Origin: Paenibacillus polymyxa
GTDB taxonomy: Bacteria; Bacillota; Bacilli; Paenibacillales; Paenibacillaceae
Reading direction: 5' to 3'
NCBI RefSeq assembly: GCF_015710975.1
Contig: NZ_CP049783.1
Span: forward strand, 2,671,501-2,735,500
Length of the DNA: 64,000 nt
Shown here: positions 37,978-47,748 of the stretch, piece after piece
Layout: each line of letters begins with the position of its first letter
How positions within the stretch are numbered: position 1 is the stretch's first letter
The notes under the pieces: generated by a model
Databases searched by the model: none
What the model saw: only the letters and a program-made list of their open reading frames with translations
What the model was told of the DNA's origin: nothing
Translations under genes and position numbers: made by a program

Positions 37978-39204
37978 CTATAGGCTGTGATTTCTTTCTT
38001 GTAGAGCAGCCGATTGGTCAAACTCTAATTTTTTTGATATCGCCAGCAGACCAAGGCAACAGAGAATCAGGAATAAGCATATCCAATAGGAGTTTCGATA
38101 ACCCATCCATTGAGCAAACAATCCGCCCATCAAGCTCCCCGCCAATCTTCCGATCGTTGTCGCATTGGAATACAGTGTCGAGGCGTATCCGGGCAGGGAT
38201 GGCAACAAATCCTGCATATAGCTGATACCAATGGCTGATATCACTGCAACAAAGAAGGCTAGGAGAAGCTGTCCCGTAAATAGTTGCCACATCTCCGTAG
38301 ACATAAGAACGAGGAGGTAATAGACAACGCCTGTTAAAGCCCCTAAAAATATAAGCAAACGGTTGGAGTATTTGGCTGCTAGTACGCCCAGCATGAGCAT
38401 CAGGGGTATTTCTAAGATTGCGCAAATACTGGATACGAGGGCAACGTCATTCGTGTCACCTTTTAAATTGTGAATGATGAACAAGGAAATATTTAAACTA
38501 TTCATCCAGTGAGACGTATAAAGCAGAGTAAGAACTACAAAAGGGATCAGGATTTTCATGTTTTTATGTAATGTAATGTGATGAAGTGAAAGTTGATCCT
38601 TATTTTTAGCCTGAACAGGACGCTGCTTGATAAAAAAGAATAGAAGAACGGCAATAAGTACAAAAATAGAGGTCGTACCGACAAAAATACCTTTAAAGCC
38701 CGTATGTGCAATCAAGAAGGAACCCAAGAGCGGCCCGGTAATAAAGCCAAGAGAAAACATAGAACGAAGCGTTGAATTCGCAAAGGCATGATCCGCAGAT
38801 TTACTGCGATCTACCGCTTCACGTGCACTGGCAAATAACTGCGGCATCCCAGGGGCGCCAATCGCTGTAAAGACAGTCATATAAATGAAAAGTACATAAA
38901 AGTTTTGGATTACAAGATATCCTGCAAAGGCGACAGCATTAAATAACGTACAAATCACTAAAATTTGTTTGCGATCCAATCCGGTATCGGAGCGTTTGGC
39001 AATAAGGGAGCTGATCCATATACCACAAATCAAAGTCACCGCTGTAAACACACCAAAGGTCCCCACCGATACGCCAAGTGTACTTGTAAAATATACAGCT
39101 AAAAAAGGTGCGCTTATGGAAATAGCCATACCTTGCAATAACATACAGATCATGAATAGTGGGTAGTTAGGGATAAAGAAAAGATTTTGAATACGCTTTA
39201 GCAT
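37978..39204 (-). CDS. MFS transporter, sugar-efflux (SET) type
   Basis: 408 residues with about 12 hydrophobic segments, a proton-coupled exporter of the major facilitator superfamily. The sequence resembles the SetA/SotA group, which expels sugars or glycosides: N-terminal MLLQGMAISISAPFLAVYF and the loop SLIAKRSDTGLDRKQ in the motif A position. AAAGGGG lies upstream of the start. A glycosyltransferase lies next to it in convergent orientation, which could mean modification followed by export, but the two are not co-transcribed. Confidence 0.82.
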   Translation of the reverse strand: MLKRIQNLFFIPNYPLFMICMLLQGMAISISAPFLAVYFTSTLGVSVGTFGVFTAVTLICGIWISSLIAKRSDTGLDRKQILVICTLFNAVAFAGYLVIQNFYVLFIYMTVFTAIGAPGMPQLFASAREAVDRSKSADHAFANSTLRSMFSLGFITGPLLGSFLIAHTGFKGIFVGTTSIFVLIAVLLFFFIKQRPVQAKNKDQLSLHHITLHKNMKILIPFVVLTLLYTSHWMNSLNISLFIIHNLKGDTNDVALVSSICAILEIPLMLMLGVLAAKYSNRLLIFLGALTGVVYYLLVLMSTEMWQLFTGQLLLAFFVAVISAIGISYMQDLLPSLPGYASTLYSNATTIGRLAGSLMGGLFAQWMGYRNSYWICLFLILCCLGLLAISKKLEFDQSAALQERNHSL

Positions 39205-39309
39205 TTCATTTTTACACCCCTTTAGATTTAGAAGCAGAACTTACATACCTATCCAACCTAAACTATATATGACTTTAGCATAATTTGTATATTTACATTG
39301 TATAAAATA

Positions 39310-40092
39310 TTATAAATTATTTTCACCCCAGCGATCTATGAACTGCTTGATCAGTTCATTCAATGATCCAGCGGCCTTCGTAGGAAGGCGGTGATCGGCT
39401 TTTTTAATGAAAACAAGCTCGCTCTTCGGTAAATGCTGATGCAATATGTTGGCATATGGATGAAAGTGTTTATCCTCTTCACCATAAACGAGCAGAACAG
39501 GAAGAATGATTTCTCCCAGCCGTGAGGTACAGTTATACTTCAAGCTATAGCGGTAATATTGTTCGACATTCCTGGGATTTCCCTGCTTCGCATCGTTGAA
39601 TAACTTACGGAACAAAGATAATTGTTTCGTTTGTGACCAAGCATTAGAAAGCGCAATCGTACCGACTGCGCCGATTTTGGATAGCGCAATGCCCAAAGAA
39701 ATTTTGTTTCTTAGTCGCCATTCGTTTACCTCCGACATTCCACTGACAACAATCCCTCCCCATGCCCGATCCGGATAAGTCAAGAGAAATTCAAGTACTA
39801 TTGAACCTCCGGTAGAATATCCACACAAAAATACTTTATCCAAGCTCAATCGGTCCATCAAATGCTTAATATCCTGGGCGATGAGAGGGTAAGTAACCGT
39901 TTGTTCGGAAGTCTGACTTTTACCGTGTCCTCTGATGTCAAAAGCTATAGTACGAAAATAAGGCGATAGCCCTTTGATTTGGTATGTGAAATTTGAGCTT
40001 GTGAGTACCGGAGGGTGAATGAATAGGATGGCCGTTCCTTCTCCGGAATCTATATAGTGCATGAAATATTCGTGTATGTTTGTTGTGGTCAT
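39310..40092 (-). CDS. Alpha/beta hydrolase
   Basis: 260 residues, typical for a single-domain alpha/beta hydrolase without signal peptide. The nucleophile elbow is GYSTGGS with S93, the oxyanion region is HPPVLTSSNF near residue 26, the acid is in VYGEEDKHF, and the base is the His in KKADHRLPTKAAG. Substrate class cannot be read; esterase, peptidase and C-C hydrolase roles are all possible. It is a single gene, divergent from the lipoprotein gene at 40284 across a 190-base AT-rich gap. Confidence 0.85.
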   Translation of the reverse strand: MTTTNIHEYFMHYIDSGEGTAILFIHPPVLTSSNFTYQIKGLSPYFRTIAFDIRGHGKSQTSEQTVTYPLIAQDIKHLMDRLSLDKVFLCGYSTGGSIVLEFLLTYPDRAWGGIVVSGMSEVNEWRLRNKISLGIALSKIGAVGTIALSNAWSQTKQLSLFRKLFNDAKQGNPRNVEQYYRYSLKYNCTSRLGEIILPVLLVYGEEDKHFHPYANILHQHLPKSELVFIKKADHRLPTKAAGSLNELIKQFIDRWGENNL

Positions 40093-40283
40093 TGCTATGC
40101 TCTCTCCCTGAATGGTTTTGATCTTAAATTTGGCTTATTAAATTCAAAAAATTCATGGAGTTGTAACTTTGAATGCAGGAGTTCTCTCTTTTCCCGAAGA
40201 TCCAATGTAGGAATAATTTTTTTTGTATATGAAAAAATAAGAAGATCAAGGGCAGTGTTTTTTTCTAAGAAGGGGACACACAC

Positions 40284-41876
40284 ATGGGCATGAAAAATAA
40301 AGTTACCGTTGTACTAATGTTAAGTTTATTGTTGTTGATCTTGGGCTGTAGAGCGGACTCCAGTCAACAGCTAAAGCAACAGAGCGTGAACCCACATCAC
40401 ACAGCAAATCAAATGGGCAAAAAACCTGTCATTGTAATCTTGATTGATTCTTTAATGGATAAGCCTTTGCAAGAAGCGATTCAAGAAGGCCGTGCCCCCG
40501 CAATGCGATTTCTCCTTCATCAAGGGCAATATTTCCCGCAGGTAGTCAGCTCATTTCCCACAATGTCTGTGACCATCGACAGCACATTATTAACGGGGAC
40601 GTATGCAGACCAACATCATGTGCCTGGACTCGTTTGGTACAGCGACCCAAAGAAACGCATGATTCTCTACGGCAATGGTGCCAAAGAAGCCTTGAAAATC
40701 GACCAACTGCAAGTATTTAATGACGCTATTTACCAATTAAATCAAGTTCAATTGAACAAAAAAACGAAAACAATACATGAAGCATTAGCTGACAAAGGGA
40801 AAGAATCTGCATCCATCAATGCTATTGTTTTTAGAGGAAGAACGGAACATTCCTTAAAGGTGCCTCGTTTTATTGCAAACAGTAACCGTGTGCCAGAACA
40901 AGTGAAAATAACAGGACCTAAATGGTTTTCATATGCAACTTTTGCTCAACTGGATCCGGGGAATAGCTGGAATACTTCTCCGTGGAAAAAACTTGGGATG
41001 AACGACGAATTTTCTGCAAAAGAAACCGCTTTTCTAATCAATCAAAAAAAACTTCCAAACCTAACCATCACATACTTTCCAGGGAATGATAATTTGGCGC
41101 ATAGAAAAGGCCCGACTCAACTGGAGGGAATTGAAAAAGCCGATCAAGCACTGCAAACTGTGTTGAACGCATACGGTTCTTGGGAAGAGGCTGTACAAAA
41201 TGCTACATGGATCGTCTTGGGGGACAGTGGGCAAAGCGCGGTTTATAATGATCGACAGGCAGCCACTGTTGATATAAGGCCTCTTTTGGGCCATTACCGG
41301 ATTGCAAAATTAAATCAACCCGTAAGAAGTGATGACCAAATCGTGATTGCCGCTAATGAACGGATGGCCTATATTTATGCAATTGACAATAACGTAGATT
41401 TGTCTGACGTGGTGAAGCTTTTACAGCATGAGAAGAAGCTCGACATTATTGCTATGAAAGACGGTAAAAATAATATCCAGGTTACAAAGGGGAGAAATGG
41501 TAGCCTGTTTTCTTATCATCCCGGTGGGAAATTTACCGATGAATATGGACAATCATGGACATTATCGGGCGAAACGAATCTTGTGGATATTACGATCAAT
41601 AACAACCGGATCAAATATGGAAAATATCCAGACGTTTTGGCGAGGCTGTATGGAGCAATGAATTCCCATGAAGGAAGATATGTTGTCGTTACGGTTCAAC
41701 CTGGATATGAACTGGTCGGTGAAAGTTCCCCTACCCACATCGGAGGGGGAGCCCATGGATCGCTGCATGAACAAGATTCCCTTGTTCCACTAATTATTTC
41801 TGGAACGAATACACGACCCAAAACACTGCGAATTGTGGATATAAAAGATTGGCTCCTGCAATTGGTGAATGAATAA
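40284..41876 (+). CDS. Alkaline-phosphatase-superfamily lipoprotein (phosphodiesterase/nucleotide pyrophosphatase type)
   Basis: 530 residues. The lipobox LILGC (C22) places it on the outer surface of the membrane. The catalytic domain starts with VIVILIDSLMDK, where D is a metal ligand, and has FPTMSVTIDSTLLTG, with the Thr/Ser nucleophile region, and later LGDSGQSAVY and HIGGGAHGSLHE metal-binding segments, as in type I phosphodiesterases. It would hydrolyse phosphate esters or phosphodiesters outside the cell; substrate unknown. There is an alternative ATG two codons later. It is a monocistronic gene upstream of ars. Confidence 0.82.
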   Translation: MGMKNKVTVVLMLSLLLLILGCRADSSQQLKQQSVNPHHTANQMGKKPVIVILIDSLMDKPLQEAIQEGRAPAMRFLLHQGQYFPQVVSSFPTMSVTIDSTLLTGTYADQHHVPGLVWYSDPKKRMILYGNGAKEALKIDQLQVFNDAIYQLNQVQLNKKTKTIHEALADKGKESASINAIVFRGRTEHSLKVPRFIANSNRVPEQVKITGPKWFSYATFAQLDPGNSWNTSPWKKLGMNDEFSAKETAFLINQKKLPNLTITYFPGNDNLAHRKGPTQLEGIEKADQALQTVLNAYGSWEEAVQNATWIVLGDSGQSAVYNDRQAATVDIRPLLGHYRIAKLNQPVRSDDQIVIAANERMAYIYAIDNNVDLSDVVKLLQHEKKLDIIAMKDGKNNIQVTKGRNGSLFSYHPGGKFTDEYGQSWTLSGETNLVDITINNNRIKYGKYPDVLARLYGAMNSHEGRYVVVTVQPGYELVGESSPTHIGGGAHGSLHEQDSLVPLIISGTNTRPKTLRIVDIKDWLLQLVNE

Positions 41877-41915
41877 GTATTGATCGTTCTTGATATTAAA
41901 ATTGAGCTATATTAG

Positions 41916-41937
41916 TATATAAACATGTAGTTATATA
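41916..41937 (+). promoter_or_regulatory. ArsR operator candidate
   Basis: TATATAA and TTATATA form a 7-base inverted repeat around ACATGTAG, just before the arsR ribosome-binding site. ArsR proteins bind AT-rich imperfect dyads in this position. A related sequence occurs before arsB (about 42350-42372). Confidence 0.5.
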
Positions 41938-41956
41938 GGTGGAAGGGGGGCATATA

Positions 41957-42307
41957 TTGGATCAACTAGGTTATGTAGCTGATCATTTAAAGCTATTAGG
42001 GGATAAAACCCGATTGATCATGTTATCCCTGCTAAGAGAAAGAGAATGGTGTGTTTGCGAATTTGTAGATATCTTTAATATGTCGCAGCCAGCAATTAGC
42101 CAACATTTGAGAAAATTAAAGTCGCAAGGAATTGTAAAAGAAGAACGACGAAGTCAGTGGGTATACTATTCCTTAAACGTAGACGACAAACCGCATATAC
42201 AAGCTGTTCTTGAGAGCATGCCAGGCTCCAAGCATATTTTGAAATCGCTAAATAAAGAGGAACCGATCGCATCTTGTGGGCCGGATTCCTCAGCTTGTTC
42301 ATCCTAA
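41957..42307 (+). CDS. arsR: ArsR arsenic-responsive repressor
   Basis: 116 residues, winged-helix repressor. The As(III)-binding motif is in EWCVCEF, in the helix before the recognition helix SQPAISQHLRKLK. I chose TTG 41957, 6 bases after GGAAGGGGGG (41941-41950); the GTG at 41939 overlaps that site. Extra Cys residues near the end (SCGPDSSAC) could add metalloid ligands. Arsenite would release it from the operator upstream and induce arsR-arsB-arsC. Confidence 0.92.
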   Translation: MDQLGYVADHLKLLGDKTRLIMLSLLREREWCVCEFVDIFNMSQPAISQHLRKLKSQGIVKEERRSQWVYYSLNVDDKPHIQAVLESMPGSKHILKSLNKEEPIASCGPDSSACSS

Positions 42308-42394
42308 AGCCTATTCCGTTTATCTCTTTGTGGAATAACGGTGTTTTTAATATAAGTATATGTTTATAAGGTAATGTAATGGAGGTTTAGAACA

Positions 42395-43684
42395 TTGATT
42401 TTGTTGGCATGCATTATATTCTTAGTTACTTTAGTATTGGTGATCTGGCAGCCTAAACATCTGTCCATTGGATGGTCTGCCTGCGGCGGTGCCTTACTCG
42501 CCTTGCTGGTAGGTGTAGTGGATTTGCATGATGTTTGGGAAGTTACTCAAATTGTCTGGAATGCCACACTAGCTTTTGTCGCCATTATTCTGATTTCGTT
42601 AGTCCTTGATAAAATCGGCTTCTTCGAATGGGCAGCACTTCACATGGCACGGATAGCCCGTGGAAGCGGAACCCGGATGTTTGTCTATGTGAGCCTGCTG
42701 GGTGCCGTAGTTGCTGCCTTTTTTGCCAATGACGGTGCGGCCTTAATTTTGACACCAATTGTACTGGCGATGGTTCGGGCACTGAAATTGGATGAGAAAA
42801 TGGTATTTCCTTTTATCATTGCGAGCGGATTTATTGCAGATACGACGTCGCTTCCGCTTGTAGTCAGCAACCTCGTTAATATTGTGTCAGCCGACTTTTT
42901 TGGAATCAGTTTTATGGAATATGCGAGTCGTATGATTGTACCTAATCTGTTTTCCTTATTGGCTAGTATCGTGGTACTGTATCTCTTTTTTCGCAAAAGA
43001 ATTCCTAAAACGTTTGATACGACACAGTTAATCACGCCTGCAAATGCGATAAAAGATCCAAAGATGTTCCGTATGTCCTGGGTTGTTCTCACAATATTGT
43101 TGGTTGGCTACTTTGCAAGCGAATTTTTAGACATTCCCGTCTCGGTGGTGGCCGGTATCATTGCCATCTTTTTCTTGCTGATGGCTAGAAGAAGCCCTGT
43201 GGTACCCATGAAAGAAGTCATCAAGGGCGCTCCATGGGCCATCGTGTTTTTCTCTATCGGAATGTATGTGGTGGTGTATGGTGTGCGTAATGCCGGTTTG
43301 ACGGATCTGCTGTCCCAGGTGATTCAAGCGACTGCTGATCAAGGTATGTTTGTGGCCACCATGGTCATGGGATTTATTGCGGCGATTATCTCGTCGGGTA
43401 TGAATAACTTGCCTACGGTCATGATTAATGCGCTTGCCATTGATGCCACCCATACAACTGGCATAGTCAAAGAGGCACTGATTTATGCTAACGTTATAGG
43501 GTCGGATCTCGGACCGAAGATAACCCCAATTGGTTCGTTAGCCACCTTATTGTGGTTGCATGTGCTTCGTTCGAAAAACGTGAAAATTTCATGGGGGACT
43601 TATTTTAAAACAGGCATCGTCTTAACTATTCCTACACTTTTTATTACCCTACTGGGCTTATATCTGTGGTTAATCATTTCATAA
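42395..43684 (+). CDS. arsB: Arsenite efflux permease ArsB
   Basis: 429 residues, about 11-12 transmembrane segments, an ion-transporter-superfamily member that extrudes arsenite or antimonite using the proton gradient. The conserved segments [20 protein letters not shown] and [11 protein letters not shown] are present. The start is TTG with GGAGG 9 bases upstream. It lies between arsR and arsC, completing a classic three-gene resistance operon. Confidence 0.93.
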   Translation: MILLACIIFLVTLVLVIWQPKHLSIGWSACGGALLALLVGVVDLHDVWEVTQIVWNATLAFVAIILISLVLDKIGFFEWAALHMARIARGSGTRMFVYVSLLGAVVAAFFANDGAALILTPIVLAMVRALKLDEKMVFPFIIASGFIADTTSLPLVVSNLVNIVSADFFGISFMEYASRMIVPNLFSLLASIVVLYLFFRKRIPKTFDTTQLITPANAIKDPKMFRMSWVVLTILLVGYFASEFLDIPVSVVAGIIAIFFLLMARRSPVVPMKEVIKGAPWAIVFFSIGMYVVVYGVRNAGLTDLLSQVIQATADQGMFVATMVMGFIAAIISSGMNNLPTVMINALAIDATHTTGIVKEALIYANVIGSDLGPKITPIGSLATLLWLHVLRSKNVKISWGTYFKTGIVLTIPTLFITLLGLYLWLIIS

Positions 43685-43706
43685 TGGACAATTGAAGGAG
43701 ACGCTG

Positions 43707-44129
43707 ATGATGGACAAGAAGATAATTTATTTTTTGTGCACTGGTAATTCTTGCCGCAGTCAAATGGCAGAAGGCTGGGCTAAACAATACTTGGGAGACC
43801 GTTGGAATGTATACAGTGCGGGCATTGAAGCACACGGCCTCAACCCTAAAGCGGTGCAAGCGATGAATGAAGTTGGGATGGATATTTCCGGTCAAACTTC
43901 AGATATTATTGATTCTGTTTTGCTGAATAGTGCGGATTTAGTTGTGACCTTATGCGGAGATGCTGCCGATAAATGTCCTATCACACCTCCGCACGTTCGT
44001 CGTGAACATTGGGGATTTGACGATCCGGCTAAAGCACAAGGAACAGAAGAAGAGAAATGGAGCGTATTCCAGCGTGTACGGGATGAAGTAGGGGCTCGTA
44101 TTCGCAAATTTGCGGAGACCGGTGAATAA
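43707..44129 (+). CDS. arsC: Arsenate reductase, thioredoxin-coupled
   Basis: 140 residues, low-molecular-weight-phosphatase fold. Catalytic C11 lies in the P-loop CTGNSCRS, with the redox pair C83 and C90 ([10 protein letters not shown]), the arrangement of the Staphylococcus pI258 and Bacillus ArsC enzymes. It reduces arsenate to arsenite for ArsB to export, with thioredoxin as electron donor. The start at 43707 follows GAAGGAG. It is the last gene of the ars operon. Confidence 0.95.
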   Translation: MMDKKIIYFLCTGNSCRSQMAEGWAKQYLGDRWNVYSAGIEAHGLNPKAVQAMNEVGMDISGQTSDIIDSVLLNSADLVVTLCGDAADKCPITPPHVRREHWGFDDPAKAQGTEEEKWSVFQRVRDEVGARIRKFAETGE

Positions 44130-44226
44130 ACCAGTACACGGCTTAGGAAGGGCGAACTCAGGCATACTTCCTTAAAAGGGCGGTGTTTGTTTGGCATTTT
44201 TGAAATAGAAGATCTTCATGTTAATG

Positions 44227-44275
44227 AAAAAGGGTTAAAGCTCGTTAGACGACACTTAACCCTTTTTATTTTACA
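44227..44275. terminator. Bidirectional terminator between arsC and the ABC-2 permease gene
   Basis: Perfect 12-base stem AAAAAGGGTTAA (44227-44238) with TTAACCCTTTTT (44256-44267), giving a U tract on either strand. Confidence 0.85.
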
Positions 44276-44284
44276 GACGAGACT

Positions 44285-45535
44285 CTATCCTTTTATAGGC
44301 TCGTGCATAGGTGCTGATGGTGCCCCTTGCATAGATAACCCGCCGCCAGTTGAGCTTGCTGGAATAACGGGATGTGGCGATCCCTTTTCAGAAGCAGCGC
44401 CTGCAGTCTGATTGGTCAGCTTCTGTTTTTCCCACAGTGCTCTGGCGATCACCAGCATGGAGAGTACACCGACATATAGTAACAAAGATCCGAGTTCCGG
44501 AAGCATCTCCTGAAAAGATGCACCGCGCAGTCCCATGGTGCGGAGGAATTTGTACATCCATACGAAGGGAAAGAAATCACCGATTTGAATCGCTAAAGGT
44601 GGAAACAGTGATCTGGAAAGAACAGCCCCTGATAAAACAAAAGCAGGCATGAGTATCATCACCATTCTGCCGATGGCTATTCCCGGATGTGCAGCACCCC
44701 ATGCAACCAGAACATTGATACAAACGGTACCGAATACATACAGGACAACCGGAATCATGAAGAGGATCGGATTGGCTTCGAAACGACCTCCCCCAAACAT
44801 TTTAAGCATCCCGAGAGAGAAGATTAAGCCAGCCGTCGAAAACAGCGTATAAGGAAGAATACGCAGTAGGATGTTGAACGGATTTTGCAGTTCGGCAGCC
44901 AGTCTCTTGGAAACCCTTAGTCTGGCGACGATAGGTAAGCTATTGATATTGAGTATCATAAAAGAGAACATACAAGTGAATGCAAGTATCGTCGTATTCT
45001 GATAATCATTGGTTGGGTTAAACAGGGAACGCACCTCCAAGGCAATACCATTGAGAGCTCCCTGAGCCTGTTCGGCGTTCATCCCCGTTCTCAACATAGC
45101 TGGAACAGACAGTTCCATATTCTCAGAAACGCTAATTTCCTGCATAGCTGTACGAATGGAAGTAATAGATTGAACGTTGGTATTATCAAGAATGAGACCC
45201 ACGCGGCTGGAAAGGGAACGATGGTGATTGTCCTCTAAACCGTGCGGCAGGGAAATAACGGCTAAATATTTTTCGTGATAGAAATACTGCTCAGGATTGT
45301 CCGTAAACGAAACAATCTCTGCTACGTTCATATATGGAGAAGCATCTATCTTCTGGATCAACTCACGGCTGTAGGCTGTGTTGTCCTGATCCACTACTAC
45401 CACGTTAGCATCGTTAATTTGGCTGCTTGGGAGCAGCAGGGAGTACCCCAGCACTGCAATCAGAGGGAAGATGATAGCTATGATCGGATACTTGGAGTGA
45501 ACCAGATACGTCCATTCATCACGAAGTGATTTCAT
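44285..45535 (-). CDS. ABC-2-type permease (YhgE/YbhR-like)
   Basis: 416 residues: one N-terminal transmembrane helix, a large external domain (about 40-190), then about five membrane helices and a Pro/Gly/Ser-rich tail. This is the ABC2_membrane_3 layout of drug or peptide exporters. Its start overlaps the end of the HlyD-type gene by 17 bases. No ATP-binding subunit is encoded nearby, so it must borrow one or work without ATP hydrolysis. Export of a toxic small molecule is the likely function, judged from the MarR-HlyD context. Confidence 0.8.
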   Translation of the reverse strand: MKSLRDEWTYLVHSKYPIIAIIFPLIAVLGYSLLLPSSQINDANVVVVDQDNTAYSRELIQKIDASPYMNVAEIVSFTDNPEQYFYHEKYLAVISLPHGLEDNHHRSLSSRVGLILDNTNVQSITSIRTAMQEISVSENMELSVPAMLRTGMNAEQAQGALNGIALEVRSLFNPTNDYQNTTILAFTCMFSFMILNINSLPIVARLRVSKRLAAELQNPFNILLRILPYTLFSTAGLIFSLGMLKMFGGGRFEANPILFMIPVVLYVFGTVCINVLVAWGAAHPGIAIGRMVMILMPAFVLSGAVLSRSLFPPLAIQIGDFFPFVWMYKFLRTMGLRGASFQEMLPELGSLLLYVGVLSMLVIARALWEKQKLTNQTAGAASEKGSPHPVIPASSTGGGLSMQGAPSAPMHEPIKG

Positions 45536-46838
45536 TCGTATTCACCTCAACTGTCATGCCTGGTAGCAAAGCGGCTTCTCTTGTTACATATACACGTACT
45601 TGGAATGTGGCGGTGTCTGCCTCACCTTTTTCACGGGACATCTTTACATTAGCGAATTGCGGCGCAGCGGTCACATAACGTACGGTACCTTTCAAGTCCT
45701 TGTTGAGAGCAGATACTCGGGTTTTAACTTCTTGATTGGCCTTGAATTTACCCGCTTGTTCCTCATTGACATACAGATCGTAATATAAATCATTGGTTTC
45801 CAGGGTAATCACAGGCGCTCCTTGCGCGACATTTTCCCCGACTTTTGTACTAATCGAAGTAACCTTGCCATCCTGTGGTGCCTTTAATACCAGTCGCTCT
45901 TTTTTGAGCAGCAATGTTTTAAGCTGAACTTCCTGTGTGTCTTTTTGTTGCTTTAAAAGGTCGATAGCCAACTTCTGATCTGCCAGCTGTTGACGGCTTT
46001 GCTGAATGGTTTCCAGTTGGGTTCTGGAACGATCGACGGACAATTGGGCACCACGGATTTCCTCCTCGGCTTGTTTTACCGCAACCGCTGCTTGTGTGGT
46101 CTGTTCACTGGCCTGCATACGTTCTTCAGGAGTAGCGCCATGGAGCAGCTTTTGAAGAGACTCCTTTTGCTGGCTCAACTGATTTGTCGCTAAAGTCAAT
46201 GAGGATTCAGCATCATCCAACACTGCTTTGGATGCACTTCCTGCATCATAAAGTGCTTTATTACGTTTGTAGTTAGTCTGAGACGTCTGAACGTTTTTGG
46301 TGGCAGAAGCTACGGCAATTCGTTGCTGCTGAACATCTTCATCCCGAGCACCATTATTGACCTGTTGTTCCGCAGCAGTGGCTTGACGCTCAGCTGCCTG
46401 TGCCCGCAGCAGTGCCGCTTGGCTTTTGCTCTCAGTGACTTGAGCTTGCGCGATATCCAGCTGTGCTTGTTTTTCCTGAGTTGTTGCTCGTGTGTACCCT
46501 AATTGGATGGATTGTTGCTGTTGGCTGATCTGTGTATTGAACTGCGCGATTTGTGTCCGCAGCTGCTCAATTTGCAAATCCACATCTTTGGAATCCAAAG
46601 CCATAAGGACAGTTCCTTTTTTCACTTTCGTTTCTTCTGTTACCGGGATGTTTAGGACTTTGCCGCCTACTTGTTCAAAAGATACATGAATGCTATCAGC
46701 ATTGAGCGTTGTGCCTTTAACGGATCGCGAAGCAGTGACTTGATCTTGTCCGTTAGTCTGAAGCAGGAACCCCCCGCCGATCAGACAGGCAATAGAAATG
46801 ACAGGGATGATAAGGCTGGTGACTTGTGTGCGATTCAT
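45519..46838 (-). CDS. HlyD/EmrA-family membrane-fusion protein
   Basis: 439 residues. One N-terminal transmembrane anchor (about 10-28) is followed by a lipoyl half, a long coiled coil (about 75-300, rich in Gln and Ala), the second lipoyl half (APQDGKVTSISTKVGENV) and a beta-barrel. I chose the ATG at 46838 because AAGGAG lies 11 bases upstream; an ATG eight codons earlier has none. It is translated with the permease that follows. A palindrome matching the one before marR lies about 100 bases upstream, so it is probably controlled by that regulator. Confidence 0.85.
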   Translation of the reverse strand: MNRTQVTSLIIPVISIACLIGGGFLLQTNGQDQVTASRSVKGTTLNADSIHVSFEQVGGKVLNIPVTEETKVKKGTVLMALDSKDVDLQIEQLRTQIAQFNTQISQQQQSIQLGYTRATTQEKQAQLDIAQAQVTESKSQAALLRAQAAERQATAAEQQVNNGARDEDVQQQRIAVASATKNVQTSQTNYKRNKALYDAGSASKAVLDDAESSLTLATNQLSQQKESLQKLLHGATPEERMQASEQTTQAAVAVKQAEEEIRGAQLSVDRSRTQLETIQQSRQQLADQKLAIDLLKQQKDTQEVQLKTLLLKKERLVLKAPQDGKVTSISTKVGENVAQGAPVITLETNDLYYDLYVNEEQAGKFKANQEVKTRVSALNKDLKGTVRYVTAAPQFANVKMSREKGEADTATFQVRVYVTREAALLPGMTVEVNTNEITS

Positions 46839-46940
46839 GGGTAATATGCTCCTTAAGTTCATAAAATGGATTCAACCTAGACTCGAATAAATATCCTGAT
46901 TATGTACATTTTATTTATTCTATTATTTAATAATTTAGAT

Positions 46941-46954
46941 GTTAGCCGGCTAAC
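46941..46954 (-). promoter_or_regulatory. MarR operator before the HlyD-type gene
   Basis: GTTAGCCGGCTAAC is a perfect 14-base palindrome between marR and the hlyD-type gene. A closely matching site lies before marR at 47553. Confidence 0.65.
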
Positions 46955-46974
46955 TAAAATGCAAAAATTAAAAC

Positions 46975-47508
46975 TTACTCTGGCTTTGCTGCTTCATATA
47001 TCTCTTTTGCTTGAGGGATGCCGCTTTCTATTTTTTTCAGTAATGTCAGGAGCAGTTCTTTTTCATCGTTGGATAGATGGCTCATCAGTGTGGAAGTGCA
47101 TGTAAAATGTACAGGCAGCAGTCTCTCCATCATTTCTGTTCCTTGTTCGGTCAGTTTAACAATACTCATACGGCGGTCGGAAGGGTGAACGGATCTCATA
47201 ATAAGCCCATCGCGTTCCAGACGGTCAAGCAGACCGGTAACGGTAGGCTTGCTAACCCCTACTTTCTCCGCAAGCTCTGTAGCCAGCAACCCTGTTTGAA
47301 TGTTGCGATACAGGAGAATTAATATTGAAAATTTTCCGTGAGATATACCAAACTTCTCAAAGCCTTCAAAGCTCACTTTAAAAAGACTGGAGGATACGCG
47401 CATAAAAAATAGCATCGCTTCTGTCGCTCTTACATCAATCTCTGGGATACGCATAGAAAATTCTTGCAGCGCTTCACGAGTGGGCAAATCCCGTAAATCA
47501 AAATCCAT
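46975..47508 (-). CDS. MarR-family repressor of the HlyD/ABC-2 operon
   Basis: 177 residues with a winged helix: LLATELAEKVGVSKPTVTGLLDRLERDGLIMR is the helix-turn-helix and DRRMSIVKLTEQG the wing. AAAGGAG precedes the ATG. It is the first gene of the minus-strand cluster. The same palindrome appears in front of it and in front of the next gene, which supports repression of both. The inducer is probably the exported compound; identity unknown. Confidence 0.9.
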   Translation of the reverse strand: MDFDLRDLPTREALQEFSMRIPEIDVRATEAMLFFMRVSSSLFKVSFEGFEKFGISHGKFSILILLYRNIQTGLLATELAEKVGVSKPTVTGLLDRLERDGLIMRSVHPSDRRMSIVKLTEQGTEMMERLLPVHFTCTSTLMSHLSNDEKELLLTLLKKIESGIPQAKEIYEAAKPE

Positions 47509-47552
47509 AAGGTTCTCCTTTCTTCTTACATTGTGTTCCAGTCGACAAATTA

Positions 47553-47565
47553 GTTAGCCGACTAA
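47553..47565 (-). promoter_or_regulatory. MarR operator before marR
   Basis: GTTAGCCGACTAA differs from the palindrome at 46941-46954 by one base over the shared length. It sits about 45 bases upstream of the marR start, where binding would block transcription. Confidence 0.6.
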
Positions 47566-47748
47566 TCTTAATCGATTCAAAAATGAATTTCAAGCTAAAT
47601 TTTGTTAATCGTCATGCAGATTTTTCACTATATGGAGGTTGTCCGTGCAGTAGTTTAAGCTATTCACTACATTGATATTTACAGTGAAGTGCTTGATAAT
47701 AAGTGGATATCGCACGAGACAAAGATACCCAAAAGTGAGGGACCTGAC

